DNA of 64,000 nt, taken from contig NC_092087.1 in the NCBI RefSeq assembly GCF_045679555.1, forward strand, positions 88,868,966 through 88,932,965, written 5' to 3'. The notes under the pieces are model-generated. The model was not told the DNA's origin. It made no database searches and saw nothing but the letters and a program-made list of their open reading frames with translations. Positions 1-11,166 of the stretch are shown here, piece by piece; the first letter of the stretch is position 1, and each line of letters starts with the position of its first letter. Both the position numbers and the translations under genes were made by a program. Source of the stretch: Salvelinus alpinus. Taxonomy: Eukaryota > Chordata > Actinopteri > Salmoniformes > Salmonidae.

Positions 1-513
1 GGCCGGACTGTTCGAATGTTCATTGAAAAAATTTTAAATGACGCATATAGTCTAGTGAACCTAATTGAACCTACTGAAAACCTAACAAATATATTCCAAT
101 ATGATCAGATAAATAAAGCAATATTTTCTTATGGCTCTGTCAGTAATCTTTAATTTTCAACAGACACAAAAGACAAATTTCCTTTATATAAAAATCCCCA
201 TAACATGAACATTAAATGAAAGAAACCGGTATTCAAGGCACCATCAGTAGCCTATATTTTCTATTTTAGCAAAAGTGGGCTAAATTTACTTCAAAGAAAA
301 AAACAATAATAGCAATTTTCTATCATCCACTCAACTGAAATATTTTTAAAATATAATTGGATTGAAATACAATAAAATAAAGTGCAAAAATCTATTAATC
401 AAAAACAACACTTTGTTTAAGGAGAAGTAACATGCAGTGAAAACAAATATTAAACTTTAACTTTTAAACTTGAACTGAGTAAAAACTCTAAATATGTGAT
501 TGCACAGTAATGT
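1..513. other. AT-rich 3' end of the hAT element
   Basis: No gene is seen. The sequence is AT-rich and lies downstream (minus strand) of the hAT transposase stop codon. The first bases (GGCCGGACTG) resemble the GC-rich subterminal part of hAT elements of this family, so the element's outer terminus is probably just outside the window. Confidence 0.5.
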
Positions 514-2334
514 TCACTTGTTTGAGGTTGAGGGTGATACTTGGTGGTGTCCCATTTTTTCCACAAGTTCATCAATGTTCGGGGTAAGGCTCTGAGCTGA
601 GGAAATCCTCAGAATTGAGTGGAGGTGTTCAGCAGTAAGTCGACTTCTGTGTGATGTTTTGTTCAGGTTCATCAAAGAAAACAGTTGTTCACACAGGTAT
701 GTGCTGCCAAACATAGACAACGTTTGAGCAGCCTGGATGCGCAGCTGGGGCATTGTGTCGGGGAGGAAACGGGCGAACTCCGCAGCACCCACTGCCGCAT
801 ATTTTGCCCTCAGTGCATCATTGCATTGGAGGTCAATCAACTCCATTTGGAGGTTTGGTGGTGAGCTTTCCACGTCAACAGCAAATGGGTTACCGAGCAG
901 TTCCAACCTGCTTTTTTGTGCTTCAAAGTCAGCAAATCGGCGTCGAAAGTCAGCGGCAAGCATACCTATTTTATCAGCCAACTGTGCGCTCGGGAACGCA
1001 CTGGTAGAGAGCTTCTCTTTCATGGTCTGGCAGCTGGGAAAGTGGCTCAAATTTTCTTTCCGCATCTGCGTCTCCCACAGAGTCAGTTTGGTTTTAAATG
1101 CCTTCACTGTACTGTACATATCAGAGATGACATGATCCCGACCCTGCAGCTGCAAGTTCATTGCATTCAGATGACTCGTAATGTCACACAGAAAAGCCAT
1201 TTCACACAGAAACATTTCGTCTCGGAGTTGTGTTGTGTCTTTCCCTTTGCTGTCCAAGAACAGACAAATCTCCTCACGAAGCTCGAAACATCTTTGAAGC
1301 ACCTTTCCCTGGCTTAGCCATCGCACCTCTGTGTGATAAGGCAAATCACCATGCTCCGTTTCTAACTCCGTCAGAAATGCCTTGAACTGGCGGTGATTCA
1401 AACCTTTGGCTCTGATAAAGTTAACTGTGCGCGTGATGATGCTCATTACATGCTCCATTTTCAAGGCTTTACCGCACAACGCTTCTTGGTGTATGATACA
1501 ATGATAAGCTGTCAGCTCACCTGTCGCGTTTTCCTCTTGCATCTTTTCCCGTATCTTCGCCACCAGTCCGCTCCTGTGTCCACACATCGCAGGTGCTCCG
1601 TCGGTTGTCAAACCCACGAGTTTTTCCCAAGGCAGCTCCATCTCATTTACACATCTTGACACCTCTTCATACAAATCATGCCCCGTAGTTGTGCCATGCA
1701 TAGGACGTAAAGCCAAAAACTCCTCTGTCACGCTTAGGCTGGAGTCCACTCCGCGGATGAAAATTGACAACTGGGCAATGTCAGAAATGTCGGTGCTCTC
1801 ATCCACAGCCAAGGAATATGCAATGAAATCTTTTCCCTTTTTCACAAGCTGCTCTTTTAGATTGATGGACAACTGGTCTACTCTCTCGGCAATGGTGTTT
1901 CTGCTCAGACTCACATTTAAAAAGAGTTGCCTTTTTTCTGGGCAAACTTCGTCACAAACTTTAATCATGCAGTTTTTGATGAAATCCCCCTCCGTAAATG
2001 GCCGGGCTGATTTAGCGATCTCTTCTGCCAAAATAAAACTGGCCTTGACAGCAGCCTGGCCTTGTGATTTGGCTTTTTTGAACAGAGCCTGTCGAGATTT
2101 GAGGCCTCGTTTTAATTCCTCTGCCTTTTGTAGCCTTTGTTCCATGTCCATATTCTTGTTTTTGTCCGCGTGTTTCGTTTCATAATGTCGTCTCAGATTA
2201 TACTCTTTCAGTACCGCCACACTTTCTCCACACAGAAGACACACAGGTTTTCCAGCTACCTCCGTGAACATATACTCCGACTCCCACCTTGTTTGAAACC
2301 CCCGGTTCTCAGTGTCCACCTTCCGTTTTGCCAT
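514..2334 (-). CDS. hAT-family transposase, GTF2IRD2/ZBED-like, 606 residues, intact
   Basis: This is a transposase of the hAT group whose domesticated relatives are annotated as GTF2I repeat domain-containing protein 2-like or ZBED proteins. It acts in the nucleus by cutting and pasting its own element. Visible features are a BED-type zinc finger near the start (CLLC at about residues 31-34, then H...H in RRHYETKH), an RNase H-like core ([30 protein letters not shown]), a conserved RWLSQGKVL segment, and the C-terminal hAT dimerisation region ([10 protein letters not shown]). The start was set at MAKRKVDTE because the upstream 208 codons of open frame are non-coding hAT sequence and a broken Tc1 gene. 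There is no internal stop, so the copy is young or recently active. Confidence 0.8.
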   Translation of the reverse strand: MAKRKVDTENRGFQTRWESEYMFTEVAGKPVCLLCGESVAVLKEYNLRRHYETKHADKNKNMDMEQRLQKAEELKRGLKSRQALFKKAKSQGQAAVKASFILAEEIAKSARPFTEGDFIKNCMIKVCDEVCPEKRQLFLNVSLSRNTIAERVDQLSINLKEQLVKKGKDFIAYSLAVDESTDISDIAQLSIFIRGVDSSLSVTEEFLALRPMHGTTTGHDLYEEVSRCVNEMELPWEKLVGLTTDGAPAMCGHRSGLVAKIREKMQEENATGELTAYHCIIHQEALCGKALKMEHVMSIITRTVNFIRAKGLNHRQFKAFLTELETEHGDLPYHTEVRWLSQGKVLQRCFELREEICLFLDSKGKDTTQLRDEMFLCEMAFLCDITSHLNAMNLQLQGRDHVISDMYSTVKAFKTKLTLWETQMRKENLSHFPSCQTMKEKLSTSAFPSAQLADKIGMLAADFRRRFADFEAQKSRLELLGNPFAVDVESSPPNLQMELIDLQCNDALRAKYAAVGAAEFARFLPDTMPQLRIQAAQTLSMFGSTYLCEQLFSLMNLNKTSHRSRLTAEHLHSILRISSAQSLTPNIDELVEKMGHHQVSPSTSNK

Positions 2335-2630
2335 TTTTGATGGGTATCTGAAAGTTAATTTTACTGTGATGCTGACGACTGCTGTGCCAATAAATATTGA
2401 AATGAAGCAGCCTACTGCTCGGTGCGTCACCGTTGCATTGTGGGAAATGTAGTATTGGTGCGTGTAAAAGATCTGCGGGCTGCCGGCTTGCTGCGGTCTG
2501 CGGGCCGGTTCTAATAATAAATCAAGATCATCCCAGGGGCCGTAAAAAACCTTCTCGCGGGCCGGATGTGGCCCGCGGGCCTTGACTCTGACATATGTGG
2601 TGTAGTGTCTACACTGCCAGTAAAACACTG

Positions 2631-2913
2631 ACACATGCACATTTGTGGCCTGCTGGAGGTCATTTTGCAGGGCTCTGGCAGTGCACCTCCTTGCACAAAG
2701 GCGGAGGTAGCGGTCCTGCTGCTGGGTTGTTGCCCTCCTACGGCCTCCTCCACGTCTCCTGATGTACTGGCCTGTCTCCTGGTAGCGCCTCCATGCTCTG
2801 GACACTACGCTGACAGACACAGCAAACCTTTTTGCCACAGCTCGCATTGATGTGCCATCCTGGATGAACTGCACTACCTGAGCCACTTGTGTGGGTTGTA
2901 GACTCTGTCTCAT
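2631..2913 (-). pseudogene. Tc1-like transposase, N-terminal fragment
   Basis: About 94 codons from MRQSLQPTQ encode the paired-type helix-turn-helix DNA-binding region of a Tc1 transposase ([19 protein letters not shown], then the GRRR AT-hook-like stretch). The catalytic DDE domain is absent because the hAT element cuts the gene at about 2630. The frame stays open into the hAT by chance, giving a false fused protein. Broken and not functional. Confidence 0.7.
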
Positions 2914-3212
2914 GCTACCACTAGAGTGAGAGCACCGCCAGCATTCAAAAGTGACCAAAACATCAGCCAGGAAGCATAGGAACTGAGAAGTGGTCTGTGG
3001 TCACCACCTGCAGAATCACTCCTTTTTTGGGGGTGTCTTGCTAATTGCCTATAATTTCCACCTTTTGTCTATTCCATTTGCACAACAGCATGTGAAATGT
3101 ATTGTCAATCAGTGTTGCTTCCTAAGTGGACAGTTTGATATCACAGAAGTGTGATTGACTTGGAGTTACATTGTGTTGTTTAAGTGTTCCCTTTATTTTT
3201 TTGAGCAGTGTA
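2631..3212 (-). mobile_element. Tc1-like element, 5' half only
   Basis: The terminal inverted repeat reads, on the minus strand, CACTGCTCAAAAAAATAAAG from 3210, next to TA. It is followed by about 300 bp of untranslated DNA and the transposase start. The other half is missing at the hAT junction and would lie beyond the left edge of the window if it survives. Confidence 0.7.
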
Positions 3213-3479
3213 TATATAGTAGATAGTAAACAGATTAGTACACAAGAAAAGTATGCTATTTATATCAAACAAATGGAAATGGAAAAATCCCATTGAAAAA
3301 AAGCAGAAGCATAACCATCCTATTTATCATCAATATAAGTATCATTATAAGAAAATAAAAAATCTATTCCAGCATTTACTCAAAAGTTAAAGTTCTTGGT
3401 CTGGAAAACCATCTAGATATAATAGCAAGAGAATAGAGGTGTGAGGCCTGGCTTTGGATTGGAACCGTAGCTCTTCAGT
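3213..3479. other. AT-rich spacer shared with 49.56-49.78 kb and 41.0-41.1 kb
   Basis: No gene is seen. The stretch is similar to the DNA immediately distal to the gene 4 and gene 3 minisatellites (for example the segment around GTGAGGCCTGGCTTTGGATT). It therefore marks the far end of the duplicated receptor-gene unit. Confidence 0.45.
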
Positions 3480-3987
3480 CCAGCTTCTGTGGTGATTCTC
3501 TTCAGTCCAGCTTCTGTGTCGGTTCTCTTCAGTCCATGATCTGTGGGGATTCTCTTCAGTCCAGGATCTGTGGTGCTTCTCTTCAGTCCAGAATCTGTGG
3601 TGATTCTCTTCAGTTGATGTTCTGAGGTACTTCTCTTCAGTCCAGGATCTGTTGTGATTCTCTTCAGTACAGGATCTGTGGTGATTCTCTTCAGTACAGG
3701 ATCTGTGGTGCTTCTCTTCAGTTGATGTTCTGAGGTACTTTTCTTCAGTCCAGCTTCTGTGTTGGTTTACTTCAGTCCATGATCTGTGGTGATTCTCTTC
3801 AGTCCAGGATCTGTGGTGCTTCTCTTCAGTCCAGGATCTGTGGTGATTCTCTTCAGTACAGGATCTGTGGTGCTTCTCTTCAGTTGATGTTCTGAGGTAC
3901 TTTTCTTCAGTCCAGGTTCTGTGGTGGTTTTCTTCAGTTCAGGTTCTGTGGTGGTTCTCTTCTGTTCAGGTTCTCTGGTGGTTCTCT
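3480..3987 (-). repeat. 27-bp minisatellite in the 3' UTR of gene 1
   Basis: About 19 imperfect units of 27 bp contain CTTCAGTCCAGGATCTGTGG. The array starts directly after the gene 1 stop codon at 3988. On the minus strand one frame is open and would read as a nine-residue repeat (LKRTTTEPG type), but the splice phase of the last exon puts a stop before it. Related arrays follow genes 2, 3 and 4. Confidence 0.85.
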
Positions 3988-4180
3988 TCAGTGGGAGGGT
4001 CCCCTCACATTCTGAAAAAAGACACTGAATTAGCAATTTACACTCCCACTAAAATGTTTATGGACACACAAACACACTTACTGCCAGGGTGTCATACTCT
4101 GGTGACCTGGTCTTCATGTTCAGAGGTGAGTACATGTCACTGTTGGCGTCAGTGTTAGGGTCAGGATGGACACTCTGTGG

Positions 4181-4246
4181 ACAGAAAGAGAGAGAGAGCG
4201 AGAGAGGGAAAGAGATAGGGAGAGAGTGAGAGAGAGAGAGAGAGAG
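4181..4246. repeat. GA microsatellite beside a tail exon
   Basis: Interrupted (GA)n upstream (minus strand) of the second tail exon of gene 1. It forms a pyrimidine-rich tract leading to the splice acceptor. A similar but longer tract occurs at the same place in gene 4 (50249-50523). Confidence 0.8.
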
Positions 4247-4451
4247 GAAATGCATGTGTTCATTGAAACACGAGTCTTTCCATCATTTTCTCTAAACACA
4301 TTCAAGTACTGTATAAAACACCAACACACTCACAAACAAACAACATTCATTTTATGAGACATACTGCCAGAGTGTCGTAGTCAGGGGACATGGTCCTCAT
4401 GTTCAGACCTGTGTACATGTCACATGTTACAGTCAGGACGGACATTCTGTG

Positions 4452-4484
<33 letters not shown>

Positions 4485-4554
4485 GGGTAACAATTAAAAT
4501 AGTATGAAAGAGACTGTCGTGACACAGTAAATTAATGAAAATGGAGTAGTAACT

Positions 4555-4661
4555 CAGGTTTCCCCAAACTCGGAGCTGAGCTGGGCCCCCCCCCCCCCCC
4601 CCCCCTGGGTGCACGTTTTGTTTTTTCCCTAACACTACACGGGGGGGGGGGGGGGTTCCTG
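4555..4661. mobile_element. Decayed hAT-type MITE in the tail intron of gene 1
   Basis: The left end resembles CAGGTTTCCCCAAACTCGG and the right end CCTG, with flanks ...AGTAACT and GTGTAACT that fit an 8-bp target duplication. Inside is a C-run (about 20) and a G-run (about 15). The same insertion sits in the same intron of genes 2 and 4. Confidence 0.55.
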
Positions 4662-5654
4662 GTGTAACTGAAAACTGATAGAATCACCTGTGTGTCTGTT
4701 GTAACATCACTTCCTCCTGTGAATCTCCTGTAAAGAGGGACAGAGTGAGCTCTGCTCTCTACTGACCTCTAGTGGAAATTGATATGTTACTAAAACAAAT
4801 TAGCAGTTAAGGGCATTGGGCCAATAAATAATATTCATGAATTAATTAAGTTAATTCAGAGGTCTAAGGTGAAAGAATAATACAAATATCAATGTTCCCT
4901 TCTTCACTCACCTGAACCACATGAGTCCAGAGAGACAGAGGATGAGAACCAGAACAACCACTATGATTCCTACAGCTGCAGTCACAACTGAGGTCTGTTT
5001 CCCTAAAAGACAAATGGATGATATGAGTACATGTTATTATTTAGTGAAAATGAATATACAGCAATACAGGACATTAATGCAATACTTGTATATAGAAGCC
5101 TATGTATAGTTATAAACCAAAGTGTCATAAGGCAAACTAGAAGAAGATTACCTTGAAACATCATTTCTTATTGAACATCATTTTGTATTGAAGTATTGAA
5201 GATGTAACTTTACCTGCTACAATGATCATCAGAGCTGTAGAGTTCATAGATCCTCTTCCATTCTGGGCCTCACAGTAATATTCTCCTCTGTCCTCAGAGA
5301 TGATGTTAGTGATGCTGTAACTCTGTCCTGATGCTTTTGGTGAGGTTACGTTCTTCTTGTACCAGGTGTATTTGTCCACAGGTGGGTTGGCATCACTGCT
5401 GCAGGTCAGAGTCACTGAACTGCCCTCCACTATTTCACCAGAGGGACTGACTGACACTGAGGTGTTCCTTGGACCATCTGGTGTAAAATACATTGTATTT
5501 ATTTATAGCAACATTTGTGTTTACATTTTACGGGTGAGTTTGAAATAATTTATAAATTATAATAAATTATTAATTCAGAGTAAAAGAAAATCTGAAACAG
5601 AATCACTAAAAATAATGATGACATTGTGGTAATGCACATTCAGGGAAATGGATG

Positions 5655-5991
5655 AGTCACGATCGTGTGGAGAGACGGACCAAGGCGCAGCGTGATTCGA
5701 GTTCCACATCTTTATTTTTAGTGAAACTTAAAATATACCAAGAAACAAACAATGACCGTGCAGTACTGAGGTGCAACATGCACTCACTCAAAAACAATAT
5801 CCCACAAAGCAGGTGGGAGAAAGGGCTTCCTAAATATGATCCCCAATTAGAGGCAACGATTACCAGCTGCCTCTAATTGGGAACCATACAAACCAGCCAC
5901 ATAGAAAATAAATGACTAGAACACCCCCCTAGTCACGCTCTGACCTAAACACCATAGAGAACCGAGGGCTCTCTATGGTCAGGGAGTGACA
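5655..5991 (-). mobile_element. Solo LTR, 337 bp, with 5-bp target duplication
   Basis: On the minus strand the element begins TGTCACTCCC and ends GATCGTGACT. It is flanked on both sides by GGATG (5650-5654 and 5992-5996). It contains an ATATTTAG box, an AATAAA signal near the 3' end and an internal hairpin around CCCAATTAGAGGCAGCTG. It is an intron insertion between exons 9 and 10 of gene 1. The same family recurs at 12417, 32652 and 52720. Confidence 0.7.
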
Positions 5992-7082
5992 GGATGTTAC
6001 ACACTAAAATATGTATTGATAGATATATTTATGTGGAAAACCAACCATTCTAAATTCAAGTATCAACATGATCAGCATATCAAACTGTCTAAACCTCCAA
6101 TGTACTTACATGTGACAGTGAGAGTCTCTTCAGCAGAGGGGAGATCCTCATCGCCTTCTACAGCACAGGAGTATCTGCCTGTATCCTCACTGCTGACTGA
6201 GAATAGGATATAGACAGGAGAGGAGGTGTTGCTGTTTGGTATAGGCTGTCCATTCTTATACCAACTGTAGGCTGTGATGGGGTCCAGTGTACAGTTGGTT
6301 CTACATGTCAGTGTGACATTCTCCCTCTCTGACACAGATGTAGGATCCATCTCCAACACAACATCTACAGTAAAACGAAACAAATCATTATTCTCCTCCT
6401 ATATATGTCATTTTATGTGAAATATTATATTAGTTTTTTCCCTGTTACATAACACTACAGTGTCTGTATGACTGCCCTTTTAATAAGGTAATTACGGTCA
6501 TTAATTTGATATATTTAGACTGGACAGTCAACTCTGTAATAATTTCCACTGTTTTCCAGGAAGTCCTGGGTTCCATAGAATAAATAAAACCGATTAAAAC
6601 ACAACATACTCATTAGCATACATACAAAACAACACTCACATTACAGCTATCTAGATATGTGTCATAGATGTGAGATGTATGACAGATTACCTGTGACAGT
6701 CAGGGAGACACGTGAGCCAGTAAACTTTTCTTCAGATGTTATCAATCTGAACCTGTACCCACCAGAGTCACTCAATCTCAGGTCTGTGATTCTCAGGGTA
6801 CAGTCACTCTTCTTATCCCCAATGTACTCTATATGACCCTCATACCCTGGTACTGAGCTCAGATCTTCAGCATCCATACCAGACCATTTAGTAAACTAGA
6901 AAGCTGTTTTGATCTCATGATAACTGGGATATGTGTAAGAGCAGGATATGTTCACTGTTGACCCCTTCAAGGCACAGATCTTCTGATGGGTGTAAGTCAC
7001 ACTCCAACACTTCTGACCTGAAACACAAGACAATATAACACCTTTATAACATTCTTAATTTCAATATCTACTGTATACACTT

Positions 7083-7662
7083 ATGCTGTTACGTTCCTCA
7101 GCAAGAAAACCTAAAATGTCACCAAAACAAAAGTGGGAATTAATAAAAGAGGCACTGACAAAGACAAAAATGAGACCAGTGGGTTTGAAAGACACTCATG
7201 GGGGTGTCCATTGGAAATTGACTATCAACAACAACTGGAACCAAAAAGACATGAGCGCCCACAACATTTGCCCAAGAAGAGGCAAACAAAATAAAACCCC
7301 ACATGCCAGCACAGTTGTAACACATACTGACTAACGAGTGACGCCAATCGGGGCACCCCACCTCCAAATATAAATGAAAAAAAATATCAACAATGTTTAA
7401 ATCAAATGCTGTGAAAGTAACCAGGAAGTGACTATCCCCTCAGCTTTTTAGTTTTTAAACTTTGGTGAAAATTCATGGGTCTTCAGTACTCAAAAAAGTA
7501 GTGCAATCCAAAAACGTAATGAAAGGTATCTGGTAGAAGTAAATTCATCCATTGACTGCATTTTCATGAGTTTGATTATATATCTTGAAGCTCGTTCAAC
7601 ACTGCCTGGCAAAGCATACGCAACTAAAGCAGAAGTGGACGTCACATTCACAGCAAATTAAA
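7083..7662. repeat. Interspersed repeat in a V-C2 intron of gene 1
   Basis: About 580 bp beginning near GTTACGTTCCTCAGCAAGAA. It lies in the intron between C2 exon 7 and V exon 8. Near-identical sequence is in the matching intron of gene 2 (23962-24545), and a version missing about 500 bp internally is at 8501-8600. The element class is not recognised. Its value is as a marker that V-C2 cassettes were duplicated with their introns. Confidence 0.65.
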
Positions 7663-8500
7663 TAATGATTGTCTGACAACCTGAAACAAATGTTGTATGT
7701 AAAAGTCCACACTTACACACTGCAGGAGAGTGGAGATCCTCATGGTCTTTTACAGCACAGGAGTAACTGTCTGCATCACTAAAGGAGTCTGAGTACAGGC
7801 TGGAAGTGTCCTCCTTTACTTTGTGTCCGTTCTTGTACCAGATGTAGGTGGGGTTGTCAGTCAGAGTACAGGTGGTGATACAGGTCAGTGTCTTATCCTG
7901 ATGTCCACCAGTCACCTTCACCTGAAGACCTGGAGAATAAACAATATCACTGTAAATCCTTTATCACTGACTTATCACTCTAATACAAAGATGGAAGAAA
8001 TCCTATGTTATACAGACATACATACAAACCAAGACATTTATCCTGAACTAAATGGAATTCAACAGTTTAACTATATTGAATGTTACTGTACCTGGGACAG
8101 ACAGAGACTCCAGGACTTCCAGAATATTGCCCTCCTTCCTGATCTGTTAATAATCTGAACCTGTAAGTAGCTGAGTCTCTCTCTCTCAGGTCTGTGATTC
8201 TCAGGGTACAGTCTTTCTTCTTATCCCCATGATACTCCAGACGACCTGCATACTCTGGGTCCTGACCTATATCTTCAGGTTCTACACCAGTCCCCCATTT
8301 AGTGAACCAGAATGTTTTTTCGACTGTATAACCTCTGGGATATGTGTAAGAGCAGGACAGATCAACTGTTGACCCCTTTAAAGCACAGATCTTCTGATGG
8401 GTGTAAGTCAGACTCCAAAAGTTCTGACCTGAAATACAATACAATATAACACCTTTATAAAGTTCTTAATTACAATATCTACTGTATACACTTATGCTGT

Positions 8501-8600
8501 TACGTTCCTCAGCAAGAAAACCTAAAATGTAACCAAAACAAAAGGGGGAATTAATAAAATTAATACGCAACTAAAGCAGAAGTGGACGTCACATTCACAG
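8501..8600. repeat. Internally deleted copy of the V-C2 intron repeat
   Basis: Both edges of the 7083-7662 repeat are present, but the middle is missing (the jump is near GGGGGAATTAATAAAA at about 8555). This shows that exons 5-6 and exons 7-8 of gene 1 descend from one V-C2 cassette. Confidence 0.6.
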
Positions 8601-10570
8601 CAAATTAAATAATGATTGTCTGACAACCTGAAACAAATGTTGTATGTAAAAGTCCACACTTACACACTGCAGGAGAGAGGAGATCCTCAAGGCCTTTTAC
8701 AGCACAGGAGTAACTGTCTGCATCACTAAAGGAGTCTGAGTACAGGCTGGAAGTGTCCTCCTTTACTTTGTGTCCGTTCTTGTACCAGATGTAGGTGGGG
8801 TTGTCAGTCAGAGTACAGGTGGTGCTAAAGGTCAGTGTCCTCTTCCCTGCCTCTGTGGCAGGAGTCACCTTCACCTGCAGGTCTGAATACAGAGTCAATG
8901 ACAATAACATAATTAAACCAATAGTGTGTTATGGATAAAAAAGTATAATTAAACATCAAATAGAAATATATGTATAAACATGATCATTTGTTCAGTGTAA
9001 CCTGTGACAGTCAGAGTTGTTCCAGGGAAGCTGTATCCCCATCCCGAGGTCTGTGTGGTGAATATGAACTTGTACTCAGCAGAGTCCTCCTCTCTCAGAT
9101 CTGTGATTCTCAGGGTGAAGTGACCTCTCTCCTTCTCTCCAATATACTCCACACGACCTGCATACCCTGGGTCTGTGGTTAGGTCCTCAGGGATCAACTC
9201 ATCCCTCCAGATGTCACTCTGTTTATGACTTAACCAGAGTGATGATGTGATGTTATAAAGACTGAAATAAGTACAGGAAATGTCCACTGTTGACCCCTTC
9301 AAGGCGAAGATTGTCCTCTTGGTGTAAGTCACTCTGTTGCAGTCCTGACCCTGGACACCTGCAATATAATGGAATCACATAACACTGTATTTTCAGTTAT
9401 TTTCATAAAAGCCAAGCCCTATCAAATTATACAGTGAGACCAAAAGGACGTAGTACAAACATTCTGTATACATGCTGTATTAGATTCCATTTAGATTCAC
9501 ACTCACACACTGCAGGAGAGCGGAGCTCCTCGTGGCCTTTTACAGCACAGGAGTAGCTGTCTTCATAGTTACTGGAGACTGGGTCTTTGTACTGGGGGGA
9601 GGTGCTCTCATCTAGATGTTGTCCGTTCTTGTACCAGATGTAGGTGGGGTTGTCAGTCAGAGTACAGGTGGTGATACAGGTCAGTGTCTTATCCTGATGT
9701 CCACCAGTCACCTTCACCTGAAGACCTGGAGAATAAACAATATCACTGTAAATCCCTTTATCACTGACTTATCACTCTAATACAAAGATGGAGGAAATCC
9801 TATGTTATACAGACTATAATACAAACCAAGACATGTATCCTGAACTAAATGGAATTCAACAGTTTAACTATATTGAATGTAACTGTACCTGTGACAGACA
9901 GAGTGACTCCAGGACTGCCAAAATATTTCCATCCTTCAGTCTGATCTGTAAATCTGAATTTGTAAGTAGCTGAGTCACTCTCTCTCAGGTCTGTGATTGT
10001 CAGGGTGTGACTATTTTCTTCATGCTTATGATACGTCACACGTCCTTTGTAGTCTGGGTCATCACTCAGACTCACATAATTCTCCTCAGCATATATTTTA
10101 GTGAACCAGAAGGTTGTTGTGACTGTACCACTGGGATATGTGAAAGAGCAGGTCAGCTCCACTGTTGACCCCTTCAAGGTACAGATACTCTGAGTGGTGT
10201 AAATCACACTCCAGCCATACTGACCCAGTACCACTGAAACACAGTTAGACATCACAATGGTCTCAGAATTAAGTCAAGGTCTTTTGGCTCACACTGAAGG
10301 TAGGGTTTGTCCACACTTTGTTGCCATAGTTCCTGGTTTGAGTGTGAATGGAAACCACAGATAGGCATCACTCAGTGAGGTGTGAAAGATAACTATTTAA
10401 AGTGAAGTGGAAACCCCTAACAGAACACACCAGAATAACATTATGATTCTTATCCTTTTAGAAATGTATGTGGATTGATAAACAGAGCAACTAAAAGATA
10501 AGAATGAGACCATACCTGCTAAAGACCAGAGAAAGACTACCAACACACTTCCTGCTGTTCTCAAGGCCAT

Positions 10571-10916
10571 TGTTGCATCTCCCACCCTGCAGTCTTAGAA
10601 ACATAAACAACAACTCACTCTATAGCTGGTGAATAACTCCACCTGATTCGTAATGGATACAATAACGTCATCATCATCAACACCAACAACAACAACAACA
10701 ACCACTTATTGAACAGATGTGTAGAACTGGAAACACATTTCTACATTGATTGTTCTAAAGCTGTTTTATTCTCAGAAGCCCAAATACAGGAACTCTCTGT
10801 GGCCCGGCAAGCTAAAGACTGACCACCAAGTTCAATGATAGCTCCTATCCCGAAGCTGTGAGGCTAAACAGCAAGAGACTCACACACACACACACACAGA
10901 TACACCATACGCGCAC
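10571..10916. other. Upstream region of gene 1 with a LINE 3' remnant
   Basis: No exon is seen. The block is shared with the regions upstream of genes 2 and 3, including the segment AAAGACTGACCACCAAGTTC (about 10815-10870). On the plus strand one frame of that segment reads like the C-terminus of a Rex-type reverse transcriptase (NDSSYPEAVRL). A short CA tract is at 10881-10900. Confidence 0.5.
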
Positions 10917-11166
10917 CAGTGGAGGCTCCTCAGAGGAGGAAGGGGTGGACCATCCTCCTCAGTGAATTTCATATTTTTTTATTTATTGTAAAACATAAAA
11001 AAAGTTTGATTTTTTAGATAAAACTATACTAATATTATCACATCACCAAGTAACTGATGAAAACACACTATTTTGCAAAGAAGGTCTATAGTAGCCTCAA
11101 CAGCAATATGTAGGGTAGCACCATGGTGTAGATGGAGGACAGATAGCTCCGTCCTCCTCTGGGTAT
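10917..11166 (+). mobile_element. hAT-like non-autonomous element, right end missing
   Basis: Starts with the terminus CAGTGGAGGCTCCTCAGAGG. The matching inverted end is not found, because the sequence switches to a different repeat at about 11167. It is probably a salmonid hAT derivative cut by a later insertion. Confidence 0.5.

Larger units (their letters stand above)
1..2630 (-). mobile_element. hAT DNA transposon, near complete, inserted in a Tc1 element
   Basis: The element consists of a single transposase gene with flanking non-coding DNA. Its 5' side (2335-2630) is GC-rich and ends in a CAGTG-type terminus. Two candidate ends are visible, CAGTGTAGACACTAC ending at 2616 and CAGTGTTTTACTGG ending at 2630, and I cannot choose between them without the other terminus, which lies outside the window. 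Directly beyond 2630 the sequence becomes a Tc1 transposase gene on the same strand, so the hAT interrupted it. Confidence 0.75.
3988..10570 (-). pseudogene. CD22/Siglec-like receptor gene 1, 15 exons, three lesions
   Basis: Immunoglobulin-superfamily membrane receptor of the teleost CD22-like type. Exons 5' to 3': signal peptide 10516-10570; V 9889-10233; C2 9507-9725; V 9002-9358; C2 8664-8882; V 8092-8428; C2 7717-7929; V 6691-7017; C2 6110-6364; C2 5214-5477; transmembrane 4912-5002; linker 4688-4727; tail 4365-4446; tail 4082-4174; last 3988-4011. Nearly all junctions are GT/AG and Ig exons are phase 1-1. The transmembrane core is GIIVVVLVLILCLSGLMW. Tail exon 2 has YSPLNMKTRSPEYDTL. Lesions: exon 6 has lost 2 nt near its 3' end (337 nt), exon 8 has TAG at 6896-6898 replacing a conserved Trp, and the first tail exon has one extra base (82 instead of 81 nt). 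All three exons could be skipped without shifting the frame, so a shortened product is possible. Start is MALRTAG; an upstream GTG codon is not used. Confidence 0.75.

Noticed and set aside
3767-4036. LKRTTTEPG-type repeat protein as the C-terminus of gene 1
   Set aside because: The preceding exon ends in phase 0 and the acceptor at 4011 gives NVRGPSH and a stop, so the repeat is 3' UTR. The same holds for genes 2 and 4.
10571-10585. Five-codon upstream extension of the signal peptide (GDAT before MALRTAG)
   Set aside because: It would start with GTG, not ATG. The ATG at 10568-10570 gives a normal signal peptide of about 18 residues.
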